DNA of 11,396 nt from JBDTGE01 sp050742975 (lineage in GTDB: Bacteria; Actinomycetota; Actinomycetes; Mycobacteriales; Jatrophihabitantaceae), in NCBI GenBank assembly GCA_050742975.1, contig JBOGDQ010000284.1, positions 1 through 11,396 of the forward strand. Reading direction: 5' to 3'. The position numbers and the translations under genes are program-made. Positions within the stretch are counted from its first letter, which is position 1; the number at the start of each line of letters is the position of its first letter. The notes beneath the pieces are model-generated. The model worked only from the letters and a program-made list of their open reading frames with translations. It was not told the DNA's origin and searched no databases. Shown here in pieces: positions 1-7,489 of this stretch.

Positions 1-40
1 GGGCACCGGCGCCGGATCGGTCCGCGTGATCAGTACCGGC

Positions 41-2008
41 TCACTCCTCCGTCGCGGTGGGCAGACCCGCACTGATCAGATCCATCACCGAGGAGTCGGT
101 GAGGGTGGTGACGTCGCCCAGTTCGCGGTGCTCGGCGACGTCCTTGAGCAGGCGGCGCATGATCTTGCCAGAGCGGGTCTTGGGCAGCTCCGGGACGATC
201 ATGATCTGGCGCGGCTTGGCGATGGCGCCGATCTCGGACGCGACGTGGTTTCGTAGCGTCTTGACCAGCTCCTCACCCTCGGCTCCCTCCGTAGGCCCGC
301 CGCCCCGCAGGATCACGAACGCGACGATGGCCTGCCCGGTGGTCTCGTCCGACGCGGCGGTGACGGCGGCCTCGGCCACCGACGGGTGCGAGACCAGCGC
401 GGACTCGACCTCGGTGGTGGACAGCCGGTGCCCCGAGACGTTCATGACGTCATCGACGCGGCCAAGCAGCCACAGGTCACCGTCATCGTCCTTCTTGGCT
501 CCGTCCCCCGCGAAGTAGTAGCCCTGCTTGGCGAACCGCTCCCAGTAGGTCTGCTTGAACCGATCCGGGTCACCCCACAGCCCGCGCAGCATCGCCGGCC
601 ATGGCTCGGTGATCACTAGCAGGCCGCCCTGGCCGTTGCCGACCGGGTTGCCGTCGTTGTCGACCACCTCCGCCGAGATGCCCGGCAGCGGCCGCGTGGC
701 CGAGCCCGGCTTGGTCGAGGTGACTCCCGGCAGAGGCGTGATCATGATCGCGCCTGTCTCGGTCTGCCACCAGGTGTCGACGACCGGCGTCCGGTCCCCG
801 CCGATCACCCGCCGGTACCAGATCCACGCCTCGGGGTTGATCGGCTCCCCGACCGAGCCGAGCAGCCGCAAGGAGGACAGATCCGACTGCGCCGGGATCT
901 GCTCGCCCCACTTCATGAACGTGCGAATGGTGGTCGGCGCGGTGTACAGGATGTTGACCTTGTACTCCTCGATCATCCGCCACCAGCGACCCTCGTCCGG
1001 CGTGTTCGGCGTCCCTTCGTACATCAGCGACGTGGTCCGGTTCGCCAGCGGCCCGTACACGATGTACGAGTGCCCGGTGACCCAGCCGATGTCCGCGGCG
1101 CACCAGTACAGGTCCTCGTCCGGCTTGAGGTCGAACACGGCCCAGTGCGTGTACGCGACCTGGGTCAGGTACCCGCCGCTGGTGTGCAGCACGCCCTTGG
1201 GTTTACCGGTCGTGCCCGAGCTGTACATGATGTAGAGCGGATGCTCGGAGTCGAAGAACTCACACGTGTGCTCGGTCGGCTGCGTGTCGACGAGGTCGTG
1301 CCACCACACGTCGCGGCCGTCGGTCCAGGCAACGTCCTGGCCGGTGCGTCGTACCACCAGCACCGAACGCACGTCCGGGCACTTCTCCAACGCTTCGTCC
1401 ACCGCCGCCTTCAGCGGGGAGGGTGTACCGCGCCGGTACCCGCCGTCGGCGGTGATGACCACGCGCGCGTCCAGATCCTGGATCCGGTCGATCAGGGCCT
1501 GGCTGGAGTAGCCGCCGAACACCACCGTGTGCGGGGCGCCGAGCCGCGCACACGCCAGCATCGCGATAACCGTCTCCGGGATCATCGGCATGTAGATCGC
1601 GACCCGATCGCCGGCCTTGACCTCCAGCTCGATCAGCGCGTTCGCCGCCTTGCACACCTCGTCCTTGAGCTGCGCATAGGTGATCGACCGCTTGTCGCCC
1701 GGTTCGCCCTCCCAGTGGTAGGCGACCTGATCCCCGTGCCCGGACTCCACGTGCCGGTCCAGGCAGTTGTAGGCGACGTTCAGCTTGCCGCCGATGAACC
1801 ACTTGGAGAACGGCGCGTCCGACCAGTCCAGAACGTCGGTCCAGCGCTGCGACCAGGAAAGCCGATCGGCCTGCTTCTCCCAGAACGCCAGCCGGTCCGC
1901 GGCGGCCTCGTCGTAGGCCGCCGCCTGCACATTGGCCGCGGCTGAAAACTCCGCCGATGGCGGGAAACGACGCTCTTCGCGGGACAGGTTCGACAGTGTT
2001 TCACTCAT
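41..2008 (-). CDS. acs: Acetyl-CoA synthetase (AMP-forming acetate--CoA ligase)
   Basis: Activates acetate with ATP and CoA to acetyl-CoA through acetyl-AMP, in the cytoplasm. The protein has 655 residues, the usual Acs length. Visible motifs are the N-terminal Acs region (FWEKQA near 43), the phosphate-binding loop YSSGTTGKPKGV at 262-273, WWQTETG at 413-419 whose second Trp sits where Acs enzymes limit the acyl pocket to acetate, the hinge region GDGAKKDDDGDLWLLGR at 501-517, and PKTRSGKIMRR at 609-619. K615 in that last motif is the conserved lysine that protein acetyltransferases modify to switch Acs off (family knowledge). The ATG start has AGG eight bases upstream. It lies 9 bases after the satP stop, so it is probably the last gene of the acetate operon. 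No clear terminator is visible in the 40 bases left after its stop. Confidence 0.98.
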   Translation of the reverse strand: MSETLSNLSREERRFPPSAEFSAAANVQAAAYDEAAADRLAFWEKQADRLSWSQRWTDVLDWSDAPFSKWFIGGKLNVAYNCLDRHVESGHGDQVAYHWEGEPGDKRSITYAQLKDEVCKAANALIELEVKAGDRVAIYMPMIPETVIAMLACARLGAPHTVVFGGYSSQALIDRIQDLDARVVITADGGYRRGTPSPLKAAVDEALEKCPDVRSVLVVRRTGQDVAWTDGRDVWWHDLVDTQPTEHTCEFFDSEHPLYIMYSSGTTGKPKGVLHTSGGYLTQVAYTHWAVFDLKPDEDLYWCAADIGWVTGHSYIVYGPLANRTTSLMYEGTPNTPDEGRWWRMIEEYKVNILYTAPTTIRTFMKWGEQIPAQSDLSSLRLLGSVGEPINPEAWIWYRRVIGGDRTPVVDTWWQTETGAIMITPLPGVTSTKPGSATRPLPGISAEVVDNDGNPVGNGQGGLLVITEPWPAMLRGLWGDPDRFKQTYWERFAKQGYYFAGDGAKKDDDGDLWLLGRVDDVMNVSGHRLSTTEVESALVSHPSVAEAAVTAASDETTGQAIVAFVILRGGGPTEGAEGEELVKTLRNHVASEIGAIAKPRQIMIVPELPKTRSGKIMRRLLKDVAEHRELGDVTTLTDSSVMDLISAGLPTATEE

Positions 2009-2017
2009 CCTTCGAAC

Positions 2018-2698
2018 CTAGCGCGCGAGTGGGAAGGTCGGCAGGACGACCTTCTTGAAGGTCGAGTTCACGACCGAGGCGAACGACGCATACCAGGCCG
2101 CGATCGCGGTCAGGATGCCCAGCCAGCCACCGATGTGGATCCACACGTTGCTGTTCTTGCCGAACTCGACGATGCTCTCGCTGAACCAGCCGATGGTGAG
2201 CGCCACGTAGGTCAACGTCAGCAGCACGAACACGGCGAGGATGGAACCGGTCGTCCGGCTTGAGGCGACCGTCATGTAGGCGGTGAAGATCGCCCAGCAC
2301 AACAGGTAGAGCGCCACACCGTGCAGGATGTCCTTGGGTGCGGCCTTGTCCGGAAGGTGATTGAGCAGGTACCAGAACGACAGCCAGAACGCGCCGTAGG
2401 ACGAGAACGCGACCGCACCGAAGGTATTGCCCTTCGCGAACTCCCACATCCCGGCGAGCAGTTGGGCGAGGCCGCCGTAGAACAGCGCCAGACCGAGGAC
2501 GATGGTCTGCACGGACGCACCGAGCATGTTGGTGTTGACCGCGGACAGGAACAGCGTGGTCATGGCGAATCCGGCCAGACCCAGCGGGCCCGGGTCGGCG
2601 AAGCTCGCACCCACACCCGGAATCTTCGGAGGGCTGACCATCGGGTCCCGCTGGGCGGCGCCAGCCATGTGCTGTCCGCCCTCGTCGATGCCGGTCAT
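2018..2698 (-). CDS. satP: Acetate uptake transporter, GPR1/FUN34/YaaH (SatP) family
   Basis: Six-helix inner-membrane channel-type transporter for acetate and, in characterised relatives, succinate. The protein has 226 residues. Residues 36-45 (DPGPLGLAGF) match the family signature NPAPLGL, with Asp for Asn and Gly for Ala. Residues 73-108 contain FYGGLAQ, a Trp-Glu pair and GNTFGA, then SYGAFWLSF, all typical of the family. About six hydrophobic segments follow one another from 38 to 207, then a basic tail. The ATG at 2698 is chosen because AAGGGGA lies six bases upstream. The open frame runs further upstream to 2878, but there it overlaps the symporter gene and encodes arginine-rich sequence unlike the family. 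An alternative ATG at residue 11 cannot be excluded. The gene lies between an ActP-like symporter and acs, so its product likely feeds acetate directly to Acs. Confidence 0.95.
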   Translation of the reverse strand: MTGIDEGGQHMAGAAQRDPMVSPPKIPGVGASFADPGPLGLAGFAMTTLFLSAVNTNMLGASVQTIVLGLALFYGGLAQLLAGMWEFAKGNTFGAVAFSSYGAFWLSFWYLLNHLPDKAAPKDILHGVALYLLCWAIFTAYMTVASSRTTGSILAVFVLLTLTYVALTIGWFSESIVEFGKNSNVWIHIGGWLGILTAIAAWYASFASVVNSTFKKVVLPTFPLAR

Positions 2699-2704
2699 CT
2701 GCTT

Positions 2705-2711
2705 TCCCCTT
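2705..2711 (-). promoter_or_regulatory. Ribosome binding site of satP
   Basis: AAGGGGA on the minus strand, six bases before the ATG at 2698. It fixes the satP start and argues against the longer frame that begins inside the symporter gene. Confidence 0.7.
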
Positions 2712-2737
2712 TCGCAGTCGTCCGGCAGACGCCGGGC

Positions 2738-2770
2738 GTCACCCGTGAACGTGCCAGTGACTGCGGTCAC
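2738..2770. repeat. Short GTCAC/GTGAC inverted repeats in the symporter-satP gap
   Basis: The 82-base gap between the symporter stop and satP holds GTCAC at 2738-2742, GTGAC at 2757-2761 and GTCAC at 2766-2770. The last two form a perfect inverted repeat around TGCG. Either a small hairpin in the transcript or an operator half-site arrangement is possible. The stems are only 5 bp, so chance is a real alternative. Confidence 0.3.
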
Positions 2771-2780
2771 CGCGCAGCAG

Positions 2781-4601
2781 TTACACGTCGGTAGTCGCCG
2801 GAAGCGTCGGCTGCGTCGTCGGGCGGACCGAGGATTGCGACGAACGGTCGATTTCGCGCGATGAACGGTCGAGCTCACGCAGCTCCGCGGTCAACGCTTC
2901 GGGCGCGTGCAGGCGCACCATCACTCGGCCGACATCGCTCGGAATACGGTGCGGCGTCAGCAGCGACACCACGATCATGACGACGAACGCGAGCGGAACC
3001 GCCCACGCTGCCGGCTGCTCGAGCAGCGCGCCCGGCCAGCCACGCCCCACGCCGGCCACGATCGTCGTCAGGACGGCCGCGGTGGCCAGCGCTCCCCCCG
3101 CCGCGAGCCCCGCGACGGCGCCCGGTGCCGTGAGCCGCCGCCACCAGATGCCCAGGACAAGCAGCGGACAGAACGTCGCGGCCGCGACCGCGAACGCCAG
3201 CCCGACGACCGCCGCGAGTCCGAGGTGTTCGCTGGGCAGGCTCAGCAGGTAGGGCACGGCGATCGCCGCGACGGCGCTGAGCCGGAACGAGCGGATGCGC
3301 TGCGATCGCTGTCGATCGCGCGGGCGTCCGACCACGTCCTGGGACAGGACGCCGGCCACCGACACGGTCAGGCCCGACGCCGTCGACAGGAACGCCGCGA
3401 ACGCGCCCGCGGTGACCAGCGCGCTCAACACGACCCCGGTCTGGCCGCTCATCATCCGCTCCGGCAGCAGCAGCACCGTCGCGTCGGTGTTGCCGGTCAG
3501 GAGCAGATCGGGCACGTACCGCCTGCCGATCGCACCGAACACCGTCGGCAGCAGGTAGAACGCGGACAGCAGCACGATCACGACGAGCGTCGTCCGTCGC
3601 GTGTCCCGGCCGTCGGGGTTCGTGTAGAAGCGGACGAGCACGTGCGGCAGCCCCATCGTGCCGAGGCAGATGGCCAGGATCAGCGACAGGCTGGCGTACA
3701 GCGGATGGTCCTTGCCTGAGCCGAGCGGGCTGAGCCACGACCGGGTCTGCTGCGCCGGAAGGCTGGTGATCACGGGGACGACGTCGCCACGCCGCAGCGT
3801 GACGATGGTTCCCGCCGCGAGGTGGTGCACGCCCGCCGTCAGGGCCGTCGGACCGTGCACGTGCGCGCCGTCAACCTCACCGTCGACGAGCAGCGTCTCG
3901 GCGACGGGAGCGCGGGCGGTCGTGGCCGATCCGATCGTGACCACGGTCCGCTGCGGTGCGGTCGGGTAGCCGCGGCCGACGCTGTCGTCCCGGTGCTGCC
4001 ACACGATCAGCAGCGCGAGCGCCGGGACGAGCATGGCCATGAACTTCAGCCAGTACTGCAGCGCCTGCGCGAACGTGATCGACCGCATGCCTCCGGCCGC
4101 GACCGCGACCAGCACGACACCGCAGACGATCAGCCCGCCCAGCCACCGAGGTGCGTCGGTCTGCGTGGTCAGGGTCAGTCCGGCGCCCTGCAGTTGCGGC
4201 ACCAGGTAGAGCCAGCCGATCAGCACGACGAGCAGGCTGGCCGCCCGGCGGACGACCACGGAGCTAAGCCTGATCTCGGCGAAGTCGGGCAGCGTGTAGG
4301 CACCGCTACGACGCAGCGGCGCAGCGACCAGGGCGAGCAGGACGAGGTAGCCGGCGGTGTACCCGACCGGGTACCAGAGCACGTCGAAGCCGTACGCCAG
4401 GATCAGGCCGGCGATACCGAGGTAGGACGCGGCCGACAGGTACTCGCCTCCTATCGCCGCGGCGTTCCAACGCGGGGTGACGGCGCGGGCCGCGACGTAG
4501 AAATCACTCGTCGTGCGCGCCCGCCGCAGGCCGAACGTCCCGGCGACCGTGGTCGCGAGCGCCACGACGGTAACCGCGGTGATCGCCGCGCCGTGGCTCA
4601 C
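2781..4601 (-). CDS. actP: Sodium:solute symporter, ActP/MctC-like acetate or monocarboxylate permease
   Basis: Imports a short carboxylate, most likely acetate, with a cation across the cytoplasmic membrane. The protein has 606 residues, longer than the roughly 550 of E. coli ActP and C. glutamicum MctC. About thirteen hydrophobic segments are visible. SSS-family features include SDFYVAAR at 32-39, GGEYLSAASYLG at 51-62, LGTMGLPHVLVRFYT at 313-327 and FLSTASGL near 404-411, whose Ser/Thr pair belongs to the sodium site in this family. Two parts are unusual: a polar, beta-rich insert of about 95 residues (202-296) between membrane segments, and a hydrophilic C-tail with a seven-residue repeat (LDRSSRE, IDRSSQS; 21-base period at 2842-2872). 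The GTG start is chosen for its ribosome binding site and because helix 1 begins just after it. Substrate is inferred from neighbours satP and acs. Confidence 0.92.
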   Translation of the reverse strand: MSHGAAITAVTVVALATTVAGTFGLRRARTTSDFYVAARAVTPRWNAAAIGGEYLSAASYLGIAGLILAYGFDVLWYPVGYTAGYLVLLALVAAPLRRSGAYTLPDFAEIRLSSVVVRRAASLLVVLIGWLYLVPQLQGAGLTLTTQTDAPRWLGGLIVCGVVLVAVAAGGMRSITFAQALQYWLKFMAMLVPALALLIVWQHRDDSVGRGYPTAPQRTVVTIGSATTARAPVAETLLVDGEVDGAHVHGPTALTAGVHHLAAGTIVTLRRGDVVPVITSLPAQQTRSWLSPLGSGKDHPLYASLSLILAICLGTMGLPHVLVRFYTNPDGRDTRRTTLVVIVLLSAFYLLPTVFGAIGRRYVPDLLLTGNTDATVLLLPERMMSGQTGVVLSALVTAGAFAAFLSTASGLTVSVAGVLSQDVVGRPRDRQRSQRIRSFRLSAVAAIAVPYLLSLPSEHLGLAAVVGLAFAVAAATFCPLLVLGIWWRRLTAPGAVAGLAAGGALATAAVLTTIVAGVGRGWPGALLEQPAAWAVPLAFVVMIVVSLLTPHRIPSDVGRVMVRLHAPEALTAELRELDRSSREIDRSSQSSVRPTTQPTLPATTDV

Positions 4602-4604
4602 TTG

Positions 4605-4612
4605 CCGCCCTT
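4605..4612 (-). promoter_or_regulatory. Ribosome binding site of the symporter gene
   Basis: AAGGGCGG on the minus strand, just before the GTG at 4601. It supports this start over a GTG at 4694, which would add 31 arginine-rich residues and overlap the DUF485 gene. Confidence 0.65.
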
Positions 4613-4662
4613 GCGTCGATCGGCGTCGGCCGCGAAGCAGAGGTCGTCGAATGCTCCGGCGC

Positions 4663-5037
4663 TCACCGCTTGCGCACCAGGTCGGTGAAGGCACGCTCGT
4701 TGCGCTCGGCCTGACGCACCGTGTACGCGGCCAGCGCGATCAGCGCCGGGTAGACGAGAACACCGAGCAGCAGCCAGGGCAGCGGGATGCCCAGCGCATG
4801 GATGGTGGCGAAGCGCGGGAAGAAGACCTGCGCCAGAGCGACGCCGGCCAGCAGCACGCCGATGGTGGCGCAGACGGTGATCGCCAGCCGTCGCTGGCTG
4901 CGGATGAGCGAGCGCATGTACAGCTCGCCGAGTGCGGTCTGCTCGCCGATCTCACGGGAGGGCGCGCGAAAGGGCGCCCGGCGCGCGGCTTCGGTACGCG
5001 GATGGGTGATCCGGACGCGCCGGACGGGCTCTGTCAT
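4663..5037 (-). CDS. DUF485-type small membrane protein, partner of the symporter
   Basis: A 124-residue protein with a basic N-terminal tail (1-48), two membrane helices (about 51-73 and 84-106) and a charged C-terminus (RQAERNERAFTDLVRKR). This layout, and its place directly before an SSS acetate symporter, match the DUF485 family, for example YjcH before ActP in E. coli and the small gene before mctC in Corynebacterium (family knowledge). Its molecular role is not established; an accessory or stability role for the symporter is a reasonable inference. The start codon overlaps the response regulator stop as ATGA, so the two are probably translationally coupled. A gap of 61 bases separates it from the symporter. 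Confidence 0.85.
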   Translation of the reverse strand: MTEPVRRVRITHPRTEAARRAPFRAPSREIGEQTALGELYMRSLIRSQRRLAITVCATIGVLLAGVALAQVFFPRFATIHALGIPLPWLLLGVLVYPALIALAAYTVRQAERNERAFTDLVRKR

Positions 5038-5768
5038 AGATCGGTGAGCCGATCGCGCAGGGCGCGGGTATGGCGCCGGCTCACCGGCAGTTCATCGCGC
5101 CCCAGGCGGACGGTGGTCCGGCCGTCGGACACCCGCACCTCGTCGATGTGGGAGAGGGCGACGAGCGTGCTGCGGTGGATCCGGATGAAGCCGGCCGGTG
5201 CCCATCGCTCCTCGAGGACCGAGAGCGGCGTCCGGACCAGGTGGCTTTCCGAGCCGGTGTGCAGCCGCGCGTAGTCGCCCTGCGCCTCGACGAAGCGCAC
5301 CTGCGAGCGCCGGACGAACCGGGTCACGCCGGCCAGTTCGATGGGGATCGTCTCGTCCTCGGCCGCCGACGCATCCGGCGCGCCCGCGGTGACCACACGC
5401 CGCACTGCCTCCGCGAGCCGATCGGCGCGGACCGGCTTCATGACGTAGTCGGTGGCCTGCAGGTCGAAGGCGTCGACTGCGCGATCGTCGTAGGCCGTGA
5501 CGAAGACGATCTGTGGCCGCCGCGCGAACCGGGCGACCACCCGGGCCAGCTCGATCCCGTCCAGACCTGGCATCTTGATGTCGCAGAACACGACGTCGAA
5601 GCTCTCGTCGTTGAGCTGCTTCAACGCCTGCGCCGCACTGCGCGCCGTCCGGACGGTGTCCACGCGCGGATCGTCGCGGAGCAGGAAGGCCAACTCCTCG
5701 CGCGCCGGCTCCTCGTCGTCGACGACCAGTACGTGCAGCGGTGCCACGTCGTGCGCGCCGTCGACCAT
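5034..5768 (-). CDS. LytTR-family response regulator (LytR/AlgR type)
   Basis: DNA-binding partner of the adjacent histidine kinase. The protein has 244 residues. The receiver domain (about 11-127) has the acidic pair D17/D18, phosphoacceptor D63 in FCDIKMPGLDG, T91, and K111 in YVMKP. A short linker is followed by a LytTR domain (about 143-243) with VRFVEAQGDYARLH at 157-170, FIRIHRSTLVAL at 194-205 and the closing LPVSRRH. LytTR proteins bind direct repeats through a beta-type fold rather than a helix-turn-helix (family knowledge). The gene starts 33 bases after the kinase stop and ends overlapping the DUF485 gene, which makes the acetate genes its likely target. Its ribosome binding site is weak: AGGGG lies 13 bases upstream. 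Relatives in E. coli (BtsR, YpdB) respond to pyruvate through their kinases and control carboxylate transporters. Confidence 0.93.
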   Translation of the reverse strand: MVDGAHDVAPLHVLVVDDEEPAREELAFLLRDDPRVDTVRTARSAAQALKQLNDESFDVVFCDIKMPGLDGIELARVVARFARRPQIVFVTAYDDRAVDAFDLQATDYVMKPVRADRLAEAVRRVVTAGAPDASAAEDETIPIELAGVTRFVRRSQVRFVEAQGDYARLHTGSESHLVRTPLSVLEERWAPAGFIRIHRSTLVALSHIDEVRVSDGRTTVRLGRDELPVSRRHTRALRDRLTDL

Positions 5769-5801
5769 GACGGGCAGGCTACCCCTGGCCCGGCGCTGGA
5801 A

Positions 5802-7022
5802 TCAGGAGTCCGTGAGTCTGGAATCCAGGGCCGGCTCGGCGTGCACGCCGGGCGCGAACTTGGGTACGCGGAACATCACCTTGGTCCCCGCCGCCGGCGC
5901 CGTCTCGATCACCAGCCCGTACGGATCGCCGTACACCTGACGCAGCCGCGCGTCGACGTTGCCGAGCCCGACCGACCCGCCGCGCGCACCCACGTCATCG
6001 GTGGTGGTGTCCAGCGCGGCCCGGATGACGCCCGGTTCGGATCCGGCGCCGTCGTCCTCGATCGTGAGCAGCGCGTCCCGTCCGGCGTCCACGGCCGTGA
6101 TCGACACGGTGACGACCTCGTACGCTCCCTCCAGCCCGTGCCGCACCGCGTTCTCGACCAGCGGCTGCACGACCAGGAACGGAACCGCGATCGGCAGCAC
6201 CTCCGGCGCCACCCGCAGCGAGACCCGGAGCCGGTCACCGAAGCGCGCCTGCTCGAGCACGAGGTATCGCTCGGTGTTGCGGATCTCGTCGGACAGCGTC
6301 GCGAACTCGCCACCGCGGCGCAGGGCATAACGGGTGAAGTCCGCGAACTCGAGCAACAACTCACGCGCGTGATCGGGATCGGTGCGCGTGAACGACGCGA
6401 TCGCGCTGAGCGAGTTGTAGACGAAGTGCGGGCTGATCTGCGCTCGCAGGGCACGCAGTTCGGCCTCCATCAGCTGCGTGCGCTGGGCATCGGCACTGGC
6501 CAGCTCGACCTGGCCGGACACCCAGCGCGCCACCTCCTCGACGGCGCGCACCAGCATGGCCGACGTGTCCCGGCCGTACGCAACGAGGGCACCGACCACC
6601 GTGTCGCCGTCGACCACGGGAGCGGCGACCGCGGCGCGGACCGGGCAGTCGGGCGCTCCGCACGAGACGTCGCGCGAGCCGAGGATCGACATCCGCCCCT
6701 CGTCCAGAGCCCGCCGGGCGTGCTCGAGCGCATGGTCGGCGTGGTTGTGCGAGACGCCGTCGACGGCGAGCACGCGCGAGCGATCGGTGAGCGCTACCGC
6801 GGCCGTCCCGAGCAGGACCCGCAGGTGCTTGACCGCGCGCTCCGAACCGGACCGGCTCAGCCCCTCGCGCAGTCCCGGCGCGGCCAGGCTGGCCGTGTGC
6901 AGGGTGTCGAAGGTCGCGCGGTCCGCTGACGTGCCTAGGTCGCGCCGCCGGTACAGCAGGTAGGCGATCCCCGCGACTGCGACGACGATGCCCGCGGCGC
7001 CGAGCAACGGGGTCACGCTCAC
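5802..7022 (-). CDS. LytS/YehU-type sensor histidine kinase with a single membrane helix and GAF domain
   Basis: Phosphorylates the LytTR regulator encoded next. The protein has 406 residues. One membrane helix (about 4-24) is followed by a GAF domain (about 60-175) with the LytS-type features DHALEHAR at 96-103 and CGAPDCPVRAAV at 121-132. The His_kinase domain has the phosphoacceptor H199 in QISPHFVYNSL (195-205). The ATPase domain has the N box PLVENAVRHG (287-296), DDG at 323-325 and GLGNVDARL at 352-360. Classical LytS and YehU proteins carry a multi-helix receptor domain before the GAF; here it is absent, which suggests sensing in the cytoplasm or through a partner. The GTG start lies three bases after the PH-domain gene, with only a weak ribosome binding site, so translation may depend on that gene. 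The signal is unknown; acetate or pyruvate is a guess from context. Confidence 0.93.
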   Translation of the reverse strand: MSVTPLLGAAGIVVAVAGIAYLLYRRRDLGTSADRATFDTLHTASLAAPGLREGLSRSGSERAVKHLRVLLGTAAVALTDRSRVLAVDGVSHNHADHALEHARRALDEGRMSILGSRDVSCGAPDCPVRAAVAAPVVDGDTVVGALVAYGRDTSAMLVRAVEEVARWVSGQVELASADAQRTQLMEAELRALRAQISPHFVYNSLSAIASFTRTDPDHARELLLEFADFTRYALRRGGEFATLSDEIRNTERYLVLEQARFGDRLRVSLRVAPEVLPIAVPFLVVQPLVENAVRHGLEGAYEVVTVSITAVDAGRDALLTIEDDGAGSEPGVIRAALDTTTDDVGARGGSVGLGNVDARLRQVYGDPYGLVIETAPAAGTKVMFRVPKFAPGVHAEPALDSRLTDS

Positions 7023-7025
7023 CGC

Positions 7026-7487
7026 CTACTCGGCCCGGCCGGTCTCGGCAGGGTGCGTCCGCGCGAACAGTGCCCGCAACTGCCGCATGACGTCGACCGC
7101 CTGAGCCTTGTCCATCCGATGCACGGCGTAGAGCGCGAGCGTCTCCTCACCAGGCAGCACGAGGCGGGCGAACCGGACTTTTCTGGGGAACTCAACGCGC
7201 ACGACCAGGTCCCACGGCACCACTCGCCAGCCGCCCAGGAACGAGCGCAACCGAACCGCGTCCAGGTCGGCGACCACGCGCGGGCGCGTCGGCATGAGGC
7301 ACAGGCCCGCGAGCACGACACCGATGACCACGGTGCCGAGCTGGTCGGAGTCGGCGAAGTACGCGCCGGCGTTGTCGCGCTTCATCAGCAGGGCCGTGAC
7401 CACGAAGACGACGAGCACGAACACCGCGCTCGCATAACCGATCCGGCTCATGATGATCGGCTTCGCCGTCACTGACTCCGCGCTCAT
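7026..7487 (-). CDS. Membrane-anchored bacterial PH-like domain protein
   Basis: A 153-residue protein of unknown function. Two hydrophobic segments (about 13-35 and 50-65) are followed by a soluble PH-like domain (about 66-145) containing the pattern GGWRVVPWDLVVRVEFP, then ARLVLPGEE and LYAVHRMD, typical of a small actinobacterial PH family. PH-like domains in bacteria are usually scaffolds or binding modules rather than enzymes. The ATG at 7487 is chosen because it lies two bases after the hisG stop; the open frame extends upstream into hisG but there reads as arginine/histidine-rich sequence. A gene of this kind next to hisG or ribH recurs in actinobacteria (Streptomyces, Mycobacterium, from memory), so the position is inherited rather than accidental. 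A link to histidine or riboflavin synthesis has not been shown to my knowledge. Confidence 0.8.
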   Translation of the reverse strand: MSAESVTAKPIIMSRIGYASAVFVLVVFVVTALLMKRDNAGAYFADSDQLGTVVIGVVLAGLCLMPTRPRVVADLDAVRLRSFLGGWRVVPWDLVVRVEFPRKVRFARLVLPGEETLALYAVHRMDKAQAVDVMRQLRALFARTHPAETGRAE

Positions 7488-7489
7488 CG

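Noticed and set aside
6..15. Ten-base palindrome CCGGCGCCGG after acs as a terminator
   Set aside because: No loop of workable size without breaking the stem and no U-tract; common in GC-rich sequence, and the window ends here.
2722..2735. Terminator hairpin CCGGC-AGAC-GCCGG between symporter and satP
   Set aside because: Only a 5-bp stem and no following U-tract; expected often by chance in such GC-rich DNA.
2699..2878. Sixty-residue N-terminal extension of the acetate channel
   Set aside because: Arg-rich, overlaps the end of the symporter gene, not found in the family; a good ribosome binding site precedes the ATG at 2698.
3822..4688. Plus-strand open frame of 288 codons opposite the symporter
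   Set aside because: Composition typical of antisense shadow (Arg, Gln, Asp rich), no membrane or domain pattern.
5070..6929. Long open frame of 619 codons on the plus strand, opposite the kinase and regulator genes
   Set aside because: Shadow of GC-rich coding on the other strand: the product is rich in Arg, His, Asp and Gly with no recognisable domain, while both minus-strand genes are clear family members.
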